Program-made: the position numbers and the translations under genes
The notes under the pieces: generated by a model
Databases searched by the model: none
Told to the model about the DNA's origin: nothing
Seen by the model: only the letters and a program-made list of their open reading frames with translations
NCBI GenBank assembly: GCA_013141455.1
Contig: JABFQW010000081.1
Span: forward strand, 23,228-87,227
DNA length: 64,000 nucleotides
Direction: 5' to 3'
Source of the DNA: Bacteroidales bacterium
Lineage (GTDB): Bacteria; Bacteroidota; Bacteroidia; Bacteroidales; F082
Shown here: positions 42,426-51,801 of the stretch, one piece after another
How positions within the stretch are numbered: the first letter of the stretch is position 1
Layout of the letters: every line of letters begins with the position of its first letter

Positions 42426-43075
42426 TCACTGATTAAGCGGGATAAATTTATCATCCTCTGTTACAAATATCGATTTCTGATACGGATCATATCTGAAATA
42501 TCTTCTCATTTGTAAGTCATTGGTAAGATTTGTTCCGATATAATTATTCATCAGATAATCAAAAGTGTATCCGGCATATAGTCTCGCCGAAAAATCTATC
42601 TGGCGATAAAAATCAGACTCTGTGATGGTATCCGACTGTAAATAATAATTTATGACTCCTGTGAATATGTCAAAATTTAATTTGCCATCAAACTGATCAT
42701 ACAAATCATTTGCCGCAAACATTACCTCAGGTTTGGTGTTTTCCGGCGCATTTACCCGGCTGAATTCGAACCAATATGCCGAATTAACTCCATTTAACGG
42801 TACGTCATACGAATATTCCATACCCAAAACCTCCTGCGTATCAACATAAATAGTCGAATATTCCTGAAGTTCAAACTGGGCCACATTTACTACCCAGGCA
42901 TTTGAATCGACATTCATAAAATCGGCAACAGCATCTTCCTAAAAACCCGCAATCCATAATTCCTTCACATAAGAGGCGTTAAATCTGCTTATTACAACCG
43001 AATCTACAAGCTTTTCAACTATCACTGATAACATCAATGAATCAAGGCATCTGAAAATGCCCGTGTTCGCATACC
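42426..43075 (-). pseudogene. Broken copy of the lipoprotein gene at 46803-47609
   Basis: The C-terminal 163 codons (42917-42426) are intact and almost identical to the second copy. Upstream, a one-base loss brings in a TAG at 42939-42941, and a further deletion of about 8 bp near 42977 and loss of similarity after about 43045 remove the signal peptide and N-terminal third. The remaining ORF lacks any secretion signal, so it is a decayed duplicate, truncated next to the beta-helix gene. Confidence 0.85.
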
Positions 43076-43077
43076 TA

Positions 43078-45654
43078 TTAATTTATAATTAAAACTTGAG
43101 AATGAATTTTATTGCCTAAAATATCTTGAAATAGTATGAAATACATTCCATTATCGATCTTCGACCAGTTTATTCTATAATTATTAATTATAACTTTATG
43201 TTGGTATATGATTTGTGATCTATTGTTGTAAATAGTTACTAAATACGGGGACTCATTTTTTAAAGTTGAGTTAATTTGTATGTAGTCTTTAGCAGGATTC
43301 GGGTGAATAGAAATAAAACATTCAGGGTCAGATATTTCAGAAATATTTACTGGCAATGGGTCTGTTAACCATGGGTTGTACAAAACATATTCACTTACTT
43401 CATCACCTGACCCGGGACCAACACCTCCTGGCCCATCATTTGACCCCCAATAGCAATTTCTTGCATCAAACCATAAATTACCATCGTTCATTATACCATA
43501 TCCACTATTATCATAGATATTATTTTGAGTGCAATTCTCCATATTTTCATCTTGAGATGTTATATGAATTCCATGTTCTGTGTTATTCGCAATAGTATTA
43601 TTGTTGAATAATAAATAATAGGGTGTACTCCATATATCAACCCCATCTGTAGCTGAATAGGCTATTTTCGAATTCGTAATACTTAAATTAGAACTTAGAC
43701 CTTTTTGTATAGTAAGGTTACTACCATACATCTTGTCGCCATTATATCCACCGTAAAATATGTCGACATTATCAAGGACGCAATCTTTTGATAATGAGGA
43801 AAGAACAATACCACCCCAATCTCCTGGAGATGGATTATCAGCGGATGAAGTAAATGTTATTCTTTTGAAATCAGTGCCCTGGGCAATTAATTGTCCGGGT
43901 CTTTGACCATAAAATGATCCAACATTAAACATTGAATTGTGAAATGTTATCTTTGTACCTGGCTCTATTTCTAATGTAGTAATACCGTCGGGTCCATCAA
44001 AACCAGAAACACCAAAACCGTTTTCTATATAATAGCAGACGTTGAAGGTAGTATAAAAGTCGTGCCAAGTTGCATCTTTTGTAATATGTGCGGCTAATAC
44101 CTTAATTGAATTCTCATTCTGAAAAGAATTATTGCTCTCAATATTCCTTATTTGATCTGCAGAACATTCGATAGGGTGTTCACCATTATTTGAAAAATTA
44201 CAATTACTAATCTGAATATTGTCATCAGAATCAAGACTAAGGCCAACTAAGCCGTTGTTAGATATCTCACAATTTGTATAAGAAGTGGTAGTATTAGCAT
44301 CAGACCAATCATGAATTGATCCATTTTTTAAATTATTACTAATATTATTGTTAGTTAGATTAATATCGCACTCTTCGTGATTTATTTTAATTCCACTTCC
44401 CTCTGAATACATTATGTTACTGTTCGAAATGTCTATGTTTGAACCACGGGTTCCATAAATTTCCAGATTACAATAAGCATTGCTGGAATTACCTCCATAT
44501 AAAATATCAACAAAATCCAAAGCGCAATCCTGGCTATTCTCACGAAAAAGAATACCACCCCAATCACCGGGTGCAGGAGTTTCAGCAGTCGATGTAAAGA
44601 CTATCCTATTTGAAGATGTGCCTATTGCTATCAATTGTCCTGGATTAGAATCATTGGCAATTGATAGTCCTTGATGCCACCCCTGTGGATCAAATATTAA
44701 TTTAGTTCCTGCTTCAATTTGCAGTGTAGTTAGGCTGTCAGACCCATCAGTACCAAAAACATATATATCATCTAAGATATGATAGTTCACTTCGTGGGAG
44801 GACGAAAAATTATTCCAGTACGAATCATGTTTAATTTCTCCGCCTTCAACCTCAATAAATGTAGCATCTTGAAAAACGTTATTATCATCCATACCTCCAA
44901 CCTGATTGGGATAACACAATACCGCATTCACACCATTCTCAGCAAAGTTGCAATTACTAATCTGTGTATTTACTTCATGGATGAACATCATGCCATATTC
45001 AGAATTATTTGAAATATTACAATTTAAATATGAGATCATTGCATTGTCTGCACTATTATTATGAAATATCCCTTGTTCTAAACAATTATCTACTGTAACA
45101 TTGTTAAAATCGACATCAAAACCTAATTCATCAATATAAATCCCAGAGGATTCGGAATAACTTATATTACAATTAGAAATAGTTAAGTTTGTACCATCGG
45201 GATCATATATTTCTAAATTACCTTTATAAGACCCATCAGTACCACCATACTGTATGTCAACATACTCCAGGACACAATCCTGAGATTTTTCAGTTAGAGA
45301 AATGCTTCCCCAGTTTCCGTGTGTTGGAGTAGGTGAATTTGAAGTAAATGAGATTCTACTTGATGAAGTTCCTTGAGCAATTAATTGACCTGGTTCTGAT
45401 CCGTAACCTATTTTCAAAGCAAAATGTCCATATGGTGCGAATTTCAAGGTAACACCCGGATCAATTGTTAGAGTGGTAATATTGTCTGGTCCGTCGGTAC
45501 CATAAACAAGTATGTCTCCACTTACTATATATACCGCGCCGTTTGGGCCTAAGTGCGTGTCATTTGTAAATTCTCCAGAAATTATAGTCTGGCTGAAAGA
45601 TCGAATTGATGTAATCAAGATCAATCCAATCAAAGTAGCAAATAGTCTTGTCAT
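43078..45654 (-). CDS. Large secreted right-handed beta-helix protein with T9SS sorting domain
   Basis: The 858-residue product has a signal peptide (residues 1-21, ending RSFSQ), at least three tandem blocks each consisting of a 'PGQLIAQGTSS.RI.FTS..PTPGDWG.I' motif plus Asn-rich beta-helix rungs (NLTISNCNI, NNTISNN), and a C-terminal T9SS type A sorting domain (HPNPAKDYIQINS...GMYFILFQD.LG). It is exported to the surface by the type IX system; the helix may bind or cleave polysaccharide, no catalytic residues identified. It lies between the two copies of a duplicated module. Confidence 0.9.
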   Translation of the reverse strand: MTRLFATLIGLILITSIRSFSQTIISGEFTNDTHLGPNGAVYIVSGDILVYGTDGPDNITTLTIDPGVTLKFAPYGHFALKIGYGSEPGQLIAQGTSSSRISFTSNSPTPTHGNWGSISLTEKSQDCVLEYVDIQYGGTDGSYKGNLEIYDPDGTNLTISNCNISYSESSGIYIDELGFDVDFNNVTVDNCLEQGIFHNNSADNAMISYLNCNISNNSEYGMMFIHEVNTQISNCNFAENGVNAVLCYPNQVGGMDDNNVFQDATFIEVEGGEIKHDSYWNNFSSSHEVNYHILDDIYVFGTDGSDSLTTLQIEAGTKLIFDPQGWHQGLSIANDSNPGQLIAIGTSSNRIVFTSTAETPAPGDWGGILFRENSQDCALDFVDILYGGNSSNAYCNLEIYGTRGSNIDISNSNIMYSEGSGIKINHEECDINLTNNNISNNLKNGSIHDWSDANTTTSYTNCEISNNGLVGLSLDSDDNIQISNCNFSNNGEHPIECSADQIRNIESNNSFQNENSIKVLAAHITKDATWHDFYTTFNVCYYIENGFGVSGFDGPDGITTLEIEPGTKITFHNSMFNVGSFYGQRPGQLIAQGTDFKRITFTSSADNPSPGDWGGIVLSSLSKDCVLDNVDIFYGGYNGDKMYGSNLTIQKGLSSNLSITNSKIAYSATDGVDIWSTPYYLLFNNNTIANNTEHGIHITSQDENMENCTQNNIYDNSGYGIMNDGNLWFDARNCYWGSNDGPGGVGPGSGDEVSEYVLYNPWLTDPLPVNISEISDPECFISIHPNPAKDYIQINSTLKNESPYLVTIYNNRSQIIYQHKVIINNYRINWSKIDNGMYFILFQDILGNKIHSQVLIIN

Positions 45655-45941
45655 GTTTTTAATTTGGGTTGTTTATAAAATAATTCAAAATCAATATGAG
45701 TGATTACCAAAAATAGTAAAAAATTTAAGGAAGTAACACATTTGTAGATTAAATTACGTATCACTTATTAAAATAATTTCCATTAAGATGTAATTAGTCA
45801 TCCGAAGTATCTGGGATGAATTCATTTCTATCCATCAATTAAATACAAGATAAATAACTTAAATTGATTAATATTGTTTCTACCATTTATGTATTCGTTA
45901 AGTCAATATGTATGCTAACGAAAGCCTATTCGCTATCAAGA

Positions 45942-46231
45942 TGTTTATTCCATGTTTAAATATCCCTTCCATTATCATCTCAATATAAAAAAAAACTGAA
46001 CAAAAATTTCAGGATATGTTTGGTTTTAAGATGGTTCATAGTAATCATCCGGTGTATTAGTGTTGGGTGTGTATGAAACAAATAACGAAGATAAAAGTAA
46101 ATATTTGATAATAAAAACATTAATGAAGATTTTTTTTGAAATAACGGATAGAAAAGAAACGTGATGTAGAGAAAAAAAGTGAACAGTTACGCTTCTTAGC
46201 GTGGCTTTATTAGATTCGATATAAATTACTC
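45942..46231 (+). repeat. Island direct repeat R4 (about 290 bp)
   Basis: Nearly full-length copy with CATGTTTAAATATCCC, CTGAACAAAAATTTCAGG, GTGTTGGGTGTGTATGA and the hairpin ACGCT-tctt-AGCGT; it ends at AATTACTCAT, lacking the last 50 bp seen in R1 and R3. It lies between the beta-helix start and the second membrane-protein copy. The rest of 45655-46429 holds no gene. Confidence 0.85.
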
Positions 46232-46429
46232 ATAAGCCAACAAATATCTGATATCACCCAAATATGGACTCAGTGATTATTGATTTCTTCAGGTAGCTCC
46301 AAAAATTTATGTGCATTATGATTATAGAAACAACTTTAGGCGTAAATGTTGTACTTTTAACATTGACAATTTCTAAACCTGATTTGTTGTTGGTCTTTAT
46401 TTTAATCCTTAACTTAAAACCTTATAATC

Positions 46430-46783
46430 ATGGTAAAAAATGTATTGTACTGGACGCCAAGGATTCTGGGAATTCTGGCCATTTTATTTATGATGATGTT
46501 TTCGTTGGATTGTTTTGAAGGCGACTATTCATTCAACGAAAAATTGACCTGTCTCTTTATGCATAACCTACCTTCATTGGGATGTATTTTGTTATTGATT
46601 ATTGCCTGGAAATGGGAACTGATTGGCGGCTTGCTGTTTATCCTGATTTCTATTGCAATGGCAATATTTTTCAAGAGTTTTGCAGGTAATCCGGCATCAT
46701 TGGTAGTTATCAGTCCATTTCTGATTACAGGAATACTCTTTATTGTACATCATCAGTTACAAAAAGGCCGATCGGCAGATTAA
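46430..46783 (+). CDS. Small four-helix membrane protein, copy 2
   Basis: Same length and almost the same sequence as the gene at 42053-42406 (differences near the start, MVKNVLYWTPRILG, and a few residues in helix 3). It is convergent with the lipoprotein gene at 46803. The right copy sits next to the intact lipoprotein, suggesting that it is the original member of the duplication. Confidence 0.88.
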   Translation: MVKNVLYWTPRILGILAILFMMMFSLDCFEGDYSFNEKLTCLFMHNLPSLGCILLLIIAWKWELIGGLLFILISIAMAIFFKSFAGNPASLVVISPFLITGILFIVHHQLQKGRSAD

Positions 46784-46802
46784 GCGAGTATCCGGCTCAC
46801 AA

Positions 46803-47609
46803 TCACTGATTAAGTGGGATAAATTTATCAACCTCTGTTACAAATATCGATTTCTGATACGGATCATATCTGAAATATCTTCTCATTTGTAAGTCATTGG
46901 TAAGATTTGTGCCAATATAATTATTCATCAGATAATCAAAAGTGTATCCGGCATATAGTCTCGCCGAAAAATCTATCTGGCGATAAAAATCAGACTCTGT
47001 GATGGTATCCGACTGTAAATAATAATTTATGACTCCTGTGAATATGTCAAAATTTAATTTGCCATCAAACTGATCATACAAATCATTTGCCGCAAACATT
47101 ACCTCAGGTTTGGTATTTTCCGGCGCATTTATCCGGCTGAATTCGAACCAATATGCCGAATTAACTCCATTTAACGGTACGTCATACGAATATTCCATAC
47201 CCAAAACCTCCTGCGTATCAACATAGGTAGTTACATATTCCTGAAGTTCAATCTGTGCTATATTTACTACCCAGGCATTCGAATCAACATTCATAAAATC
47301 GGCAACCGAGGCATCCTGAAAAACCTGTAACCCATAATTCCTTAACTCTTTCACATAAGAAGCATTAAATCTGTTTAATACAACCGAATCGATAAGCTTA
47401 TCGATGATCACCGCTTGTGTCAATGAATCGGGGACTTCACCTTCGGGAACTTTAAGGTTTTCCTTGAAAATTGTTGACGGCATCAGCACTAAGAGTGAAG
47501 GTTTGGTTACCGTTCCGACGAATTGTTTTGCCAATTTTCGTTCAGGACTGCACGAAAACATAATCCAGATGACGACTAAGGATAAGGTAAATAATATATT
47601 TCTTGACAT
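46803..47609 (-). CDS. Lipoprotein of unknown function
   Basis: From ATG 47609 the product is 268 residues with a lipoprotein signal peptide (IWIMFSCSPE, lipobox Cys at about residue 20). The mature region starts LAKQFVGTVTKPSLLVLMPS and contains the stretch NVDSNAWVVNIAQIELQEYV; composition is typical of a periplasmic lipoprotein, no family recognised. It starts 10 bp after the flavodiiron gene's stop, so it may be co-transcribed from it. A frame extension to 47687 overlaps the flavodiiron gene and is unlikely. The truncated second copy is at 42426-43075. Confidence 0.85.
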   Translation of the reverse strand: MSRNILFTLSLVVIWIMFSCSPERKLAKQFVGTVTKPSLLVLMPSTIFKENLKVPEGEVPDSLTQAVIIDKLIDSVVLNRFNASYVKELRNYGLQVFQDASVADFMNVDSNAWVVNIAQIELQEYVTTYVDTQEVLGMEYSYDVPLNGVNSAYWFEFSRINAPENTKPEVMFAANDLYDQFDGKLNFDIFTGVINYYLQSDTITESDFYRQIDFSARLYAGYTFDYLMNNYIGTNLTNDLQMRRYFRYDPYQKSIFVTEVDKFIPLNQ

Positions 47610-47619
47610 AAATCGTTGT

Positions 47620-48825
47620 TTAATCCCTGAGCATAAGCTGCGCAAACCGTTTACCATAATTTTCAGCGCGTAGCAGGTCAGATTCATCGGGACTGAATTT
47701 CACAAAAACATCCGTCTCGGTATAACGAAGCTTTAGATTTTCGAGGTTTGTCCGAATAATTTTCATACCCTCACCACTCCAGCCATAAGATCCGAAACCA
47801 CCAGCCAATTTGCCCTTGTCGCGAATAGGGCTGATCATGGCAAACAACCTGTAAACCGGAAGCAGTATATTTTGATTTACAGTTGGCGACCCAACAATGA
47901 TGGCCGATGAAGATGCCAATTCAACATCAATTTCACCCAAACTCGCATGTTCAATATTCATTAATACCGCTTCTACCCCCGGAACCATTTCAATTCCTTT
48001 CGCAATGGCTTCAGCCAAATGCGCAGTATTGTCATAAGCCGAAACATAAGGTATGTAAACTCGTTTTTTTAATGGAGTGTCAAGTGCCAGGTGAGCTAAT
48101 TTTTCAGAGAGTTCGACATATTTTTTCCAGTTGGTACGTAATATTGGTCCATGTCCCGGACAAACTGTATTTATTTCGAGTAAACGGATTCGTTCAACTG
48201 CTTTCAACATGAACTTACTGAAAGGCTTCAGTATCACATCAAAATAATAGAAAAATGCATCGTCCCAATTGCCAACCTGATCGTCGAACATACGTTCGTC
48301 AGCGAAATGCGCCCCAAACGAATCACACGTAAAAAGAACCTTGTCTTCCACGGCATGCGAATACATCGAATCGGGCCAATGAAGATTTGACGCGGCAACA
48401 AAACGCAGTTTCTTGTTCCCCAGGTCCAGTTCCTGACCATCTTTTACCTGAATACTTTCGAAAGGCACGGTGATGAGATCGGATAAATACCGGATGGCAT
48501 TTCCAGTCCCGATAATTTTGGCTTTTGGTGCAAGTGCCAATAATTTCCCGACACAACCCGAGTGATCTGGTTCGGTATGATTCAAAATAATGTATTCAAT
48601 ATCAGCTGGATTAATTTGAGAACGCAGTTTCGCAATATATTCATCCCAGAATTTACCTTTAACCGTGTCAACGATGGCTATCTTGTCAGCTTTAATCAGG
48701 TACGAATTATAAGTCGTACCATATTTTGTTTCCATCACAACATCAAAGGTCACAATGTCGTAGTCGATTGCACCAACCCATAGGATATCATCAGTAACAT
48801 TAAGAACTTGAGGGCTTTTCATCAT
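47620..48825 (-). CDS. fprA: Flavodiiron protein (FprA family)
   Basis: FprA-type proteins reduce O2 to water or NO to N2O with electrons from rubredoxin. The 401-residue product has an N-terminal beta-lactamase-like diiron domain with the ligand motif H-x-E-x-D-H (residues 83-88, NHTEPDHSG), further ligands in H(148 region), CDSFGAHF and CPGHGPIL, and a C-terminal flavodoxin domain (about 255-401) with VYIPYVSAYDNTAHLAEAIA, which binds FMN. Electron donor is probably the Hrb protein at 31160. The lipoprotein gene starts 10 bp after its stop. Confidence 0.95.
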   Translation of the reverse strand: MMKSPQVLNVTDDILWVGAIDYDIVTFDVVMETKYGTTYNSYLIKADKIAIVDTVKGKFWDEYIAKLRSQINPADIEYIILNHTEPDHSGCVGKLLALAPKAKIIGTGNAIRYLSDLITVPFESIQVKDGQELDLGNKKLRFVAASNLHWPDSMYSHAVEDKVLFTCDSFGAHFADERMFDDQVGNWDDAFFYYFDVILKPFSKFMLKAVERIRLLEINTVCPGHGPILRTNWKKYVELSEKLAHLALDTPLKKRVYIPYVSAYDNTAHLAEAIAKGIEMVPGVEAVLMNIEHASLGEIDVELASSSAIIVGSPTVNQNILLPVYRLFAMISPIRDKGKLAGGFGSYGWSGEGMKIIRTNLENLKLRYTETDVFVKFSPDESDLLRAENYGKRFAQLMLRD

Positions 48826-49042
48826 ATTTTGATTAGTAAACTAATTGTTTAACTTGATTATTGAGACCATACTGAAAAGCAAAAATTGCCACTAAACCAC
48901 AAAAACACCAAATATCACCAAAGGTAAAACACTGATTGTGTGGTTTTGGTGACATTCCATCTACTGTCAGTTTTCGGAGTGGGCTCATTTTAGAAATTTA
49001 ATCATGAATTCTGTTTAAAACTTCATTTACTACAACTTCCAT

Positions 49043-51754
49043 CTAAAATTCCAATTCCATCTGAATCGGTCCTTCAGGCATTATTTTCGTGGGTGCGGTA
49101 TCAGCTTGCGAATTGTTAACCTGTTCATCCACTATATCATCATTCGTTTCGATTCTATCTCTATCAATCCGCTCACCTATTGATTCTGTTTCATCAACCT
49201 CAGGCAAATTATCCTCCGATGTAACAAATTCATCCTCTTCAATCTCCGGAACAATAGGTTCGAGAATCTCGATTTGTTCGATCAGATGTGCTGTCAATCG
49301 TCGTCCTTTGGCTTTGTAACTTTTAACTGCGATAAAGTCAGCCACCTGAATAATTTCGTCATCAGGTTTTCTGCCTTTTTCATTCATCGCCAGCACGAGT
49401 TTAATCTGTGGAAGCTCATCATACAAGAGATGTTTCAATGATGAATCAGGATGCTCGCCAACTAAGCTGATCCGTTTATTCAACGACAGTTCTTCCTCTA
49501 ACTGGAATCGCTTGAGATAGTAGAAACCCGTATCTCCTTCGGTATAAATTACCGAAAAAATCTCATCCGGGTCGAACTTACGTAATGAACCCAGGTCATC
49601 GTCAAAGTGGGTTGACAGGTCAAAACCGGTGAGTTTTATTTCGCCGTTTGCAAAAAGGTGCAATAATTTATCATCCCCCGAAAAAGCGCCCAACAACAAT
49701 CCCCGTTGATCAGTATTCAATCGTTTTACCGTGTCATCATACCATATTTCGCGGGCTCCGAGTGTAGAAATACCGTCTTCACGCTTCGAAATCTGCCGTA
49801 CAATATGCTTGGTCAGCCTGTTACCTTTCGAGCTTCTTCCTTTAATTGCCAAAGTGGAGAAATCATATTCGAAGGAAGTTCGTTTCAGCTTTGGCTGAGG
49901 CCGAAGTGCGATTTTAACTATTTCGGCCTCACCATTCGGGTTAGCCGAGAAATACATAATCTTCGATTCAGGATTCCCATCGGTCAGATCATATTCCTTA
50001 TCGCGGGTTACACCTACAACGGCGAAGCGTTTCACGAAATAAGAACCTTTCTTTCCGTCACGGTAGATCATATTATAAATCGTCCGGTCATCATTTTTGC
50101 GAAAGACGTTGATATGATTGATATGCTCCCCAACGAAAAACTTAGGACTTACTTTGGTGACAAGCAAGGTTCCGTTTTCACGAAAAACGATCACATCGTC
50201 CAGATCGGAGCATTCACAAACAAACTCATCTTTTTTTAAGGAAGTTCCGGCAAATCCCTCGGTCCTGTTCACATACAGGCGTTCGTTATTCGCGGCAACG
50301 GCAGATGCCTGAATGACATCGAAATTGCGCATTTCAGTCTTTCGCTCCCGTCCGGTTCCGTACTTCTTTTTTATCTGTCGATAGAAATTTATGGTATAAT
50401 CGATGATGTTAGCCAAATGATTTTTCACTTCATCCATCTCACTTTCAAGGCCTTTGATGTATTCATCGGCTTTGAACGAATTGAATTTCGAGATGCGTTT
50501 GATTTTAATCTCGGTCAAACGTTCAATATCTTCGAGTGTAACTTCGCGGCGCAGATTGGCAGTATATGGTTTTAGCCCGGCCTCGATAGCAATAATAACT
50601 GCTTCCCAGGTTTCGCATTGTTCAATATCATGGTAAATACGGTTTTCGATGAATATCTTTTCGAGGGAGGAAAAATGCCAGTCGGCATCGAGTTCATTCA
50701 ATCGAATCAACAATTCTTTTTCGAGCAGGGTTTTCGTTCTGTTCGTGTTATGCTTTAATATCTCGCTTACACCGATGAAAGCCGGTTTACCGTTTAAGAT
50801 TACGCAGGCATTCGGTGAAACTGAAACTTCGCATTGGGTGAAGGCATAAAGGGCATCGATGGTTTGATCGGGCGAAACACCGGGAGAAAGATGAATAAGT
50901 ATCTCCACATTTTTGGCAGTATTGTCGTCAATCTTCCTGACTTTGATTTTCCCTTTATCATTTGCAGCAATTATTGAATCAATCAGGCTTTGTGTTGTTG
51001 TCGAAAAAGGCACTTCGGTAATGATGAGTGTCTTCTTATCCATTTGACCTATCCGCGCCCTGATCCGGATTTTACCGCCTCTTATGCCATCGTTGTAACG
51101 CGAACAATCGGCCAGCCCACCCGTTAAAAAATCAGGATAAATTTCAAATACTTCATTGTTAAGATGTTGAATTGAAGCATCGATAAGCTCATTAAAATTA
51201 TGTGGAAGTATTTTTGAAGCCAAACCAACTGCAATACCTTCAACTCCCTGCGCGAGTAATAGCGGAAACTTTACCGGTAAGGCAACCGGTTCCTTGTTTC
51301 TTCCGTCATACGACAACTTCCAGTTAGTCGTTTTAGGGTTAAAAACCACATCATGGGCAAATTTCGACAAGCGTGCCTCAATATAACGCGGTGCTGCTGC
51401 ACTATCACCCGTAAGTACATTGCCCCAGTTACCCTGTGTGTCGACAACCAATTCCTTTTGACCAAGCTGAACCAGGGCATCACCGATCGATGCGTCACCG
51501 TGCGGATGGTATTGCATCGTGTTGCCGATGATGTTGGCTACCTTGTTAAAGCGTCCGTCATCGAGTACCTTCATCGAATGAAACAATCTGCGTTGCACCG
51601 GTTTCAACCCATCTTCGATCTCGGGTACAGCACGTTCCAAAATTACATAGGAGGCATAATCCAGAAACCAGCTTTCGTACATTCCGGATATCTGGATCGT
51701 ACGATGTGAATCCTTATTTCCTTCAAGCGATGTATTTAATAATCCCTCACTCAT
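49043..51754 (-). CDS. parC: DNA topoisomerase IV subunit A (GyrA/ParC family)
   Basis: The subunit cuts and rejoins DNA for decatenation. The 903-residue product has the winged-helix and tower domains with EDGLKPVQRRLFHSM, QYHPHGDASIGDALV, the catalytic Tyr124 in AAPRYIEARLS, and a C-terminal beta-propeller-like domain. There is no GyrA-box (QRRGGKG), which fits ParC rather than GyrA. A long acidic tail (about 840-903, EEDEFVTSEDNLPEVDE) closes it. No parE is adjacent; upstream is the BatA-type gene. Confidence 0.94.
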   Translation of the reverse strand: MSEGLLNTSLEGNKDSHRTIQISGMYESWFLDYASYVILERAVPEIEDGLKPVQRRLFHSMKVLDDGRFNKVANIIGNTMQYHPHGDASIGDALVQLGQKELVVDTQGNWGNVLTGDSAAAPRYIEARLSKFAHDVVFNPKTTNWKLSYDGRNKEPVALPVKFPLLLAQGVEGIAVGLASKILPHNFNELIDASIQHLNNEVFEIYPDFLTGGLADCSRYNDGIRGGKIRIRARIGQMDKKTLIITEVPFSTTTQSLIDSIIAANDKGKIKVRKIDDNTAKNVEILIHLSPGVSPDQTIDALYAFTQCEVSVSPNACVILNGKPAFIGVSEILKHNTNRTKTLLEKELLIRLNELDADWHFSSLEKIFIENRIYHDIEQCETWEAVIIAIEAGLKPYTANLRREVTLEDIERLTEIKIKRISKFNSFKADEYIKGLESEMDEVKNHLANIIDYTINFYRQIKKKYGTGRERKTEMRNFDVIQASAVAANNERLYVNRTEGFAGTSLKKDEFVCECSDLDDVIVFRENGTLLVTKVSPKFFVGEHINHINVFRKNDDRTIYNMIYRDGKKGSYFVKRFAVVGVTRDKEYDLTDGNPESKIMYFSANPNGEAEIVKIALRPQPKLKRTSFEYDFSTLAIKGRSSKGNRLTKHIVRQISKREDGISTLGAREIWYDDTVKRLNTDQRGLLLGAFSGDDKLLHLFANGEIKLTGFDLSTHFDDDLGSLRKFDPDEIFSVIYTEGDTGFYYLKRFQLEEELSLNKRISLVGEHPDSSLKHLLYDELPQIKLVLAMNEKGRKPDDEIIQVADFIAVKSYKAKGRRLTAHLIEQIEILEPIVPEIEEDEFVTSEDNLPEVDETESIGERIDRDRIETNDDIVDEQVNNSQADTAPTKIMPEGPIQMELEF

Positions 51755-51801
51755 TTATTCTACATTAATTTCCAACGGTTTATAGTTTTCAATGCCATTT
51801 A

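Noticed and set aside
42426..42917. Functional second copy of the lipoprotein
   Set aside because: A stop at 42939-42941, a frameshift and loss of the signal-peptide region show a decayed copy.
47620..48825. Metallo-beta-lactamase resistance gene
   Set aside because: The HxExDH ligand set plus a C-terminal flavodoxin domain identifies a flavodiiron protein.
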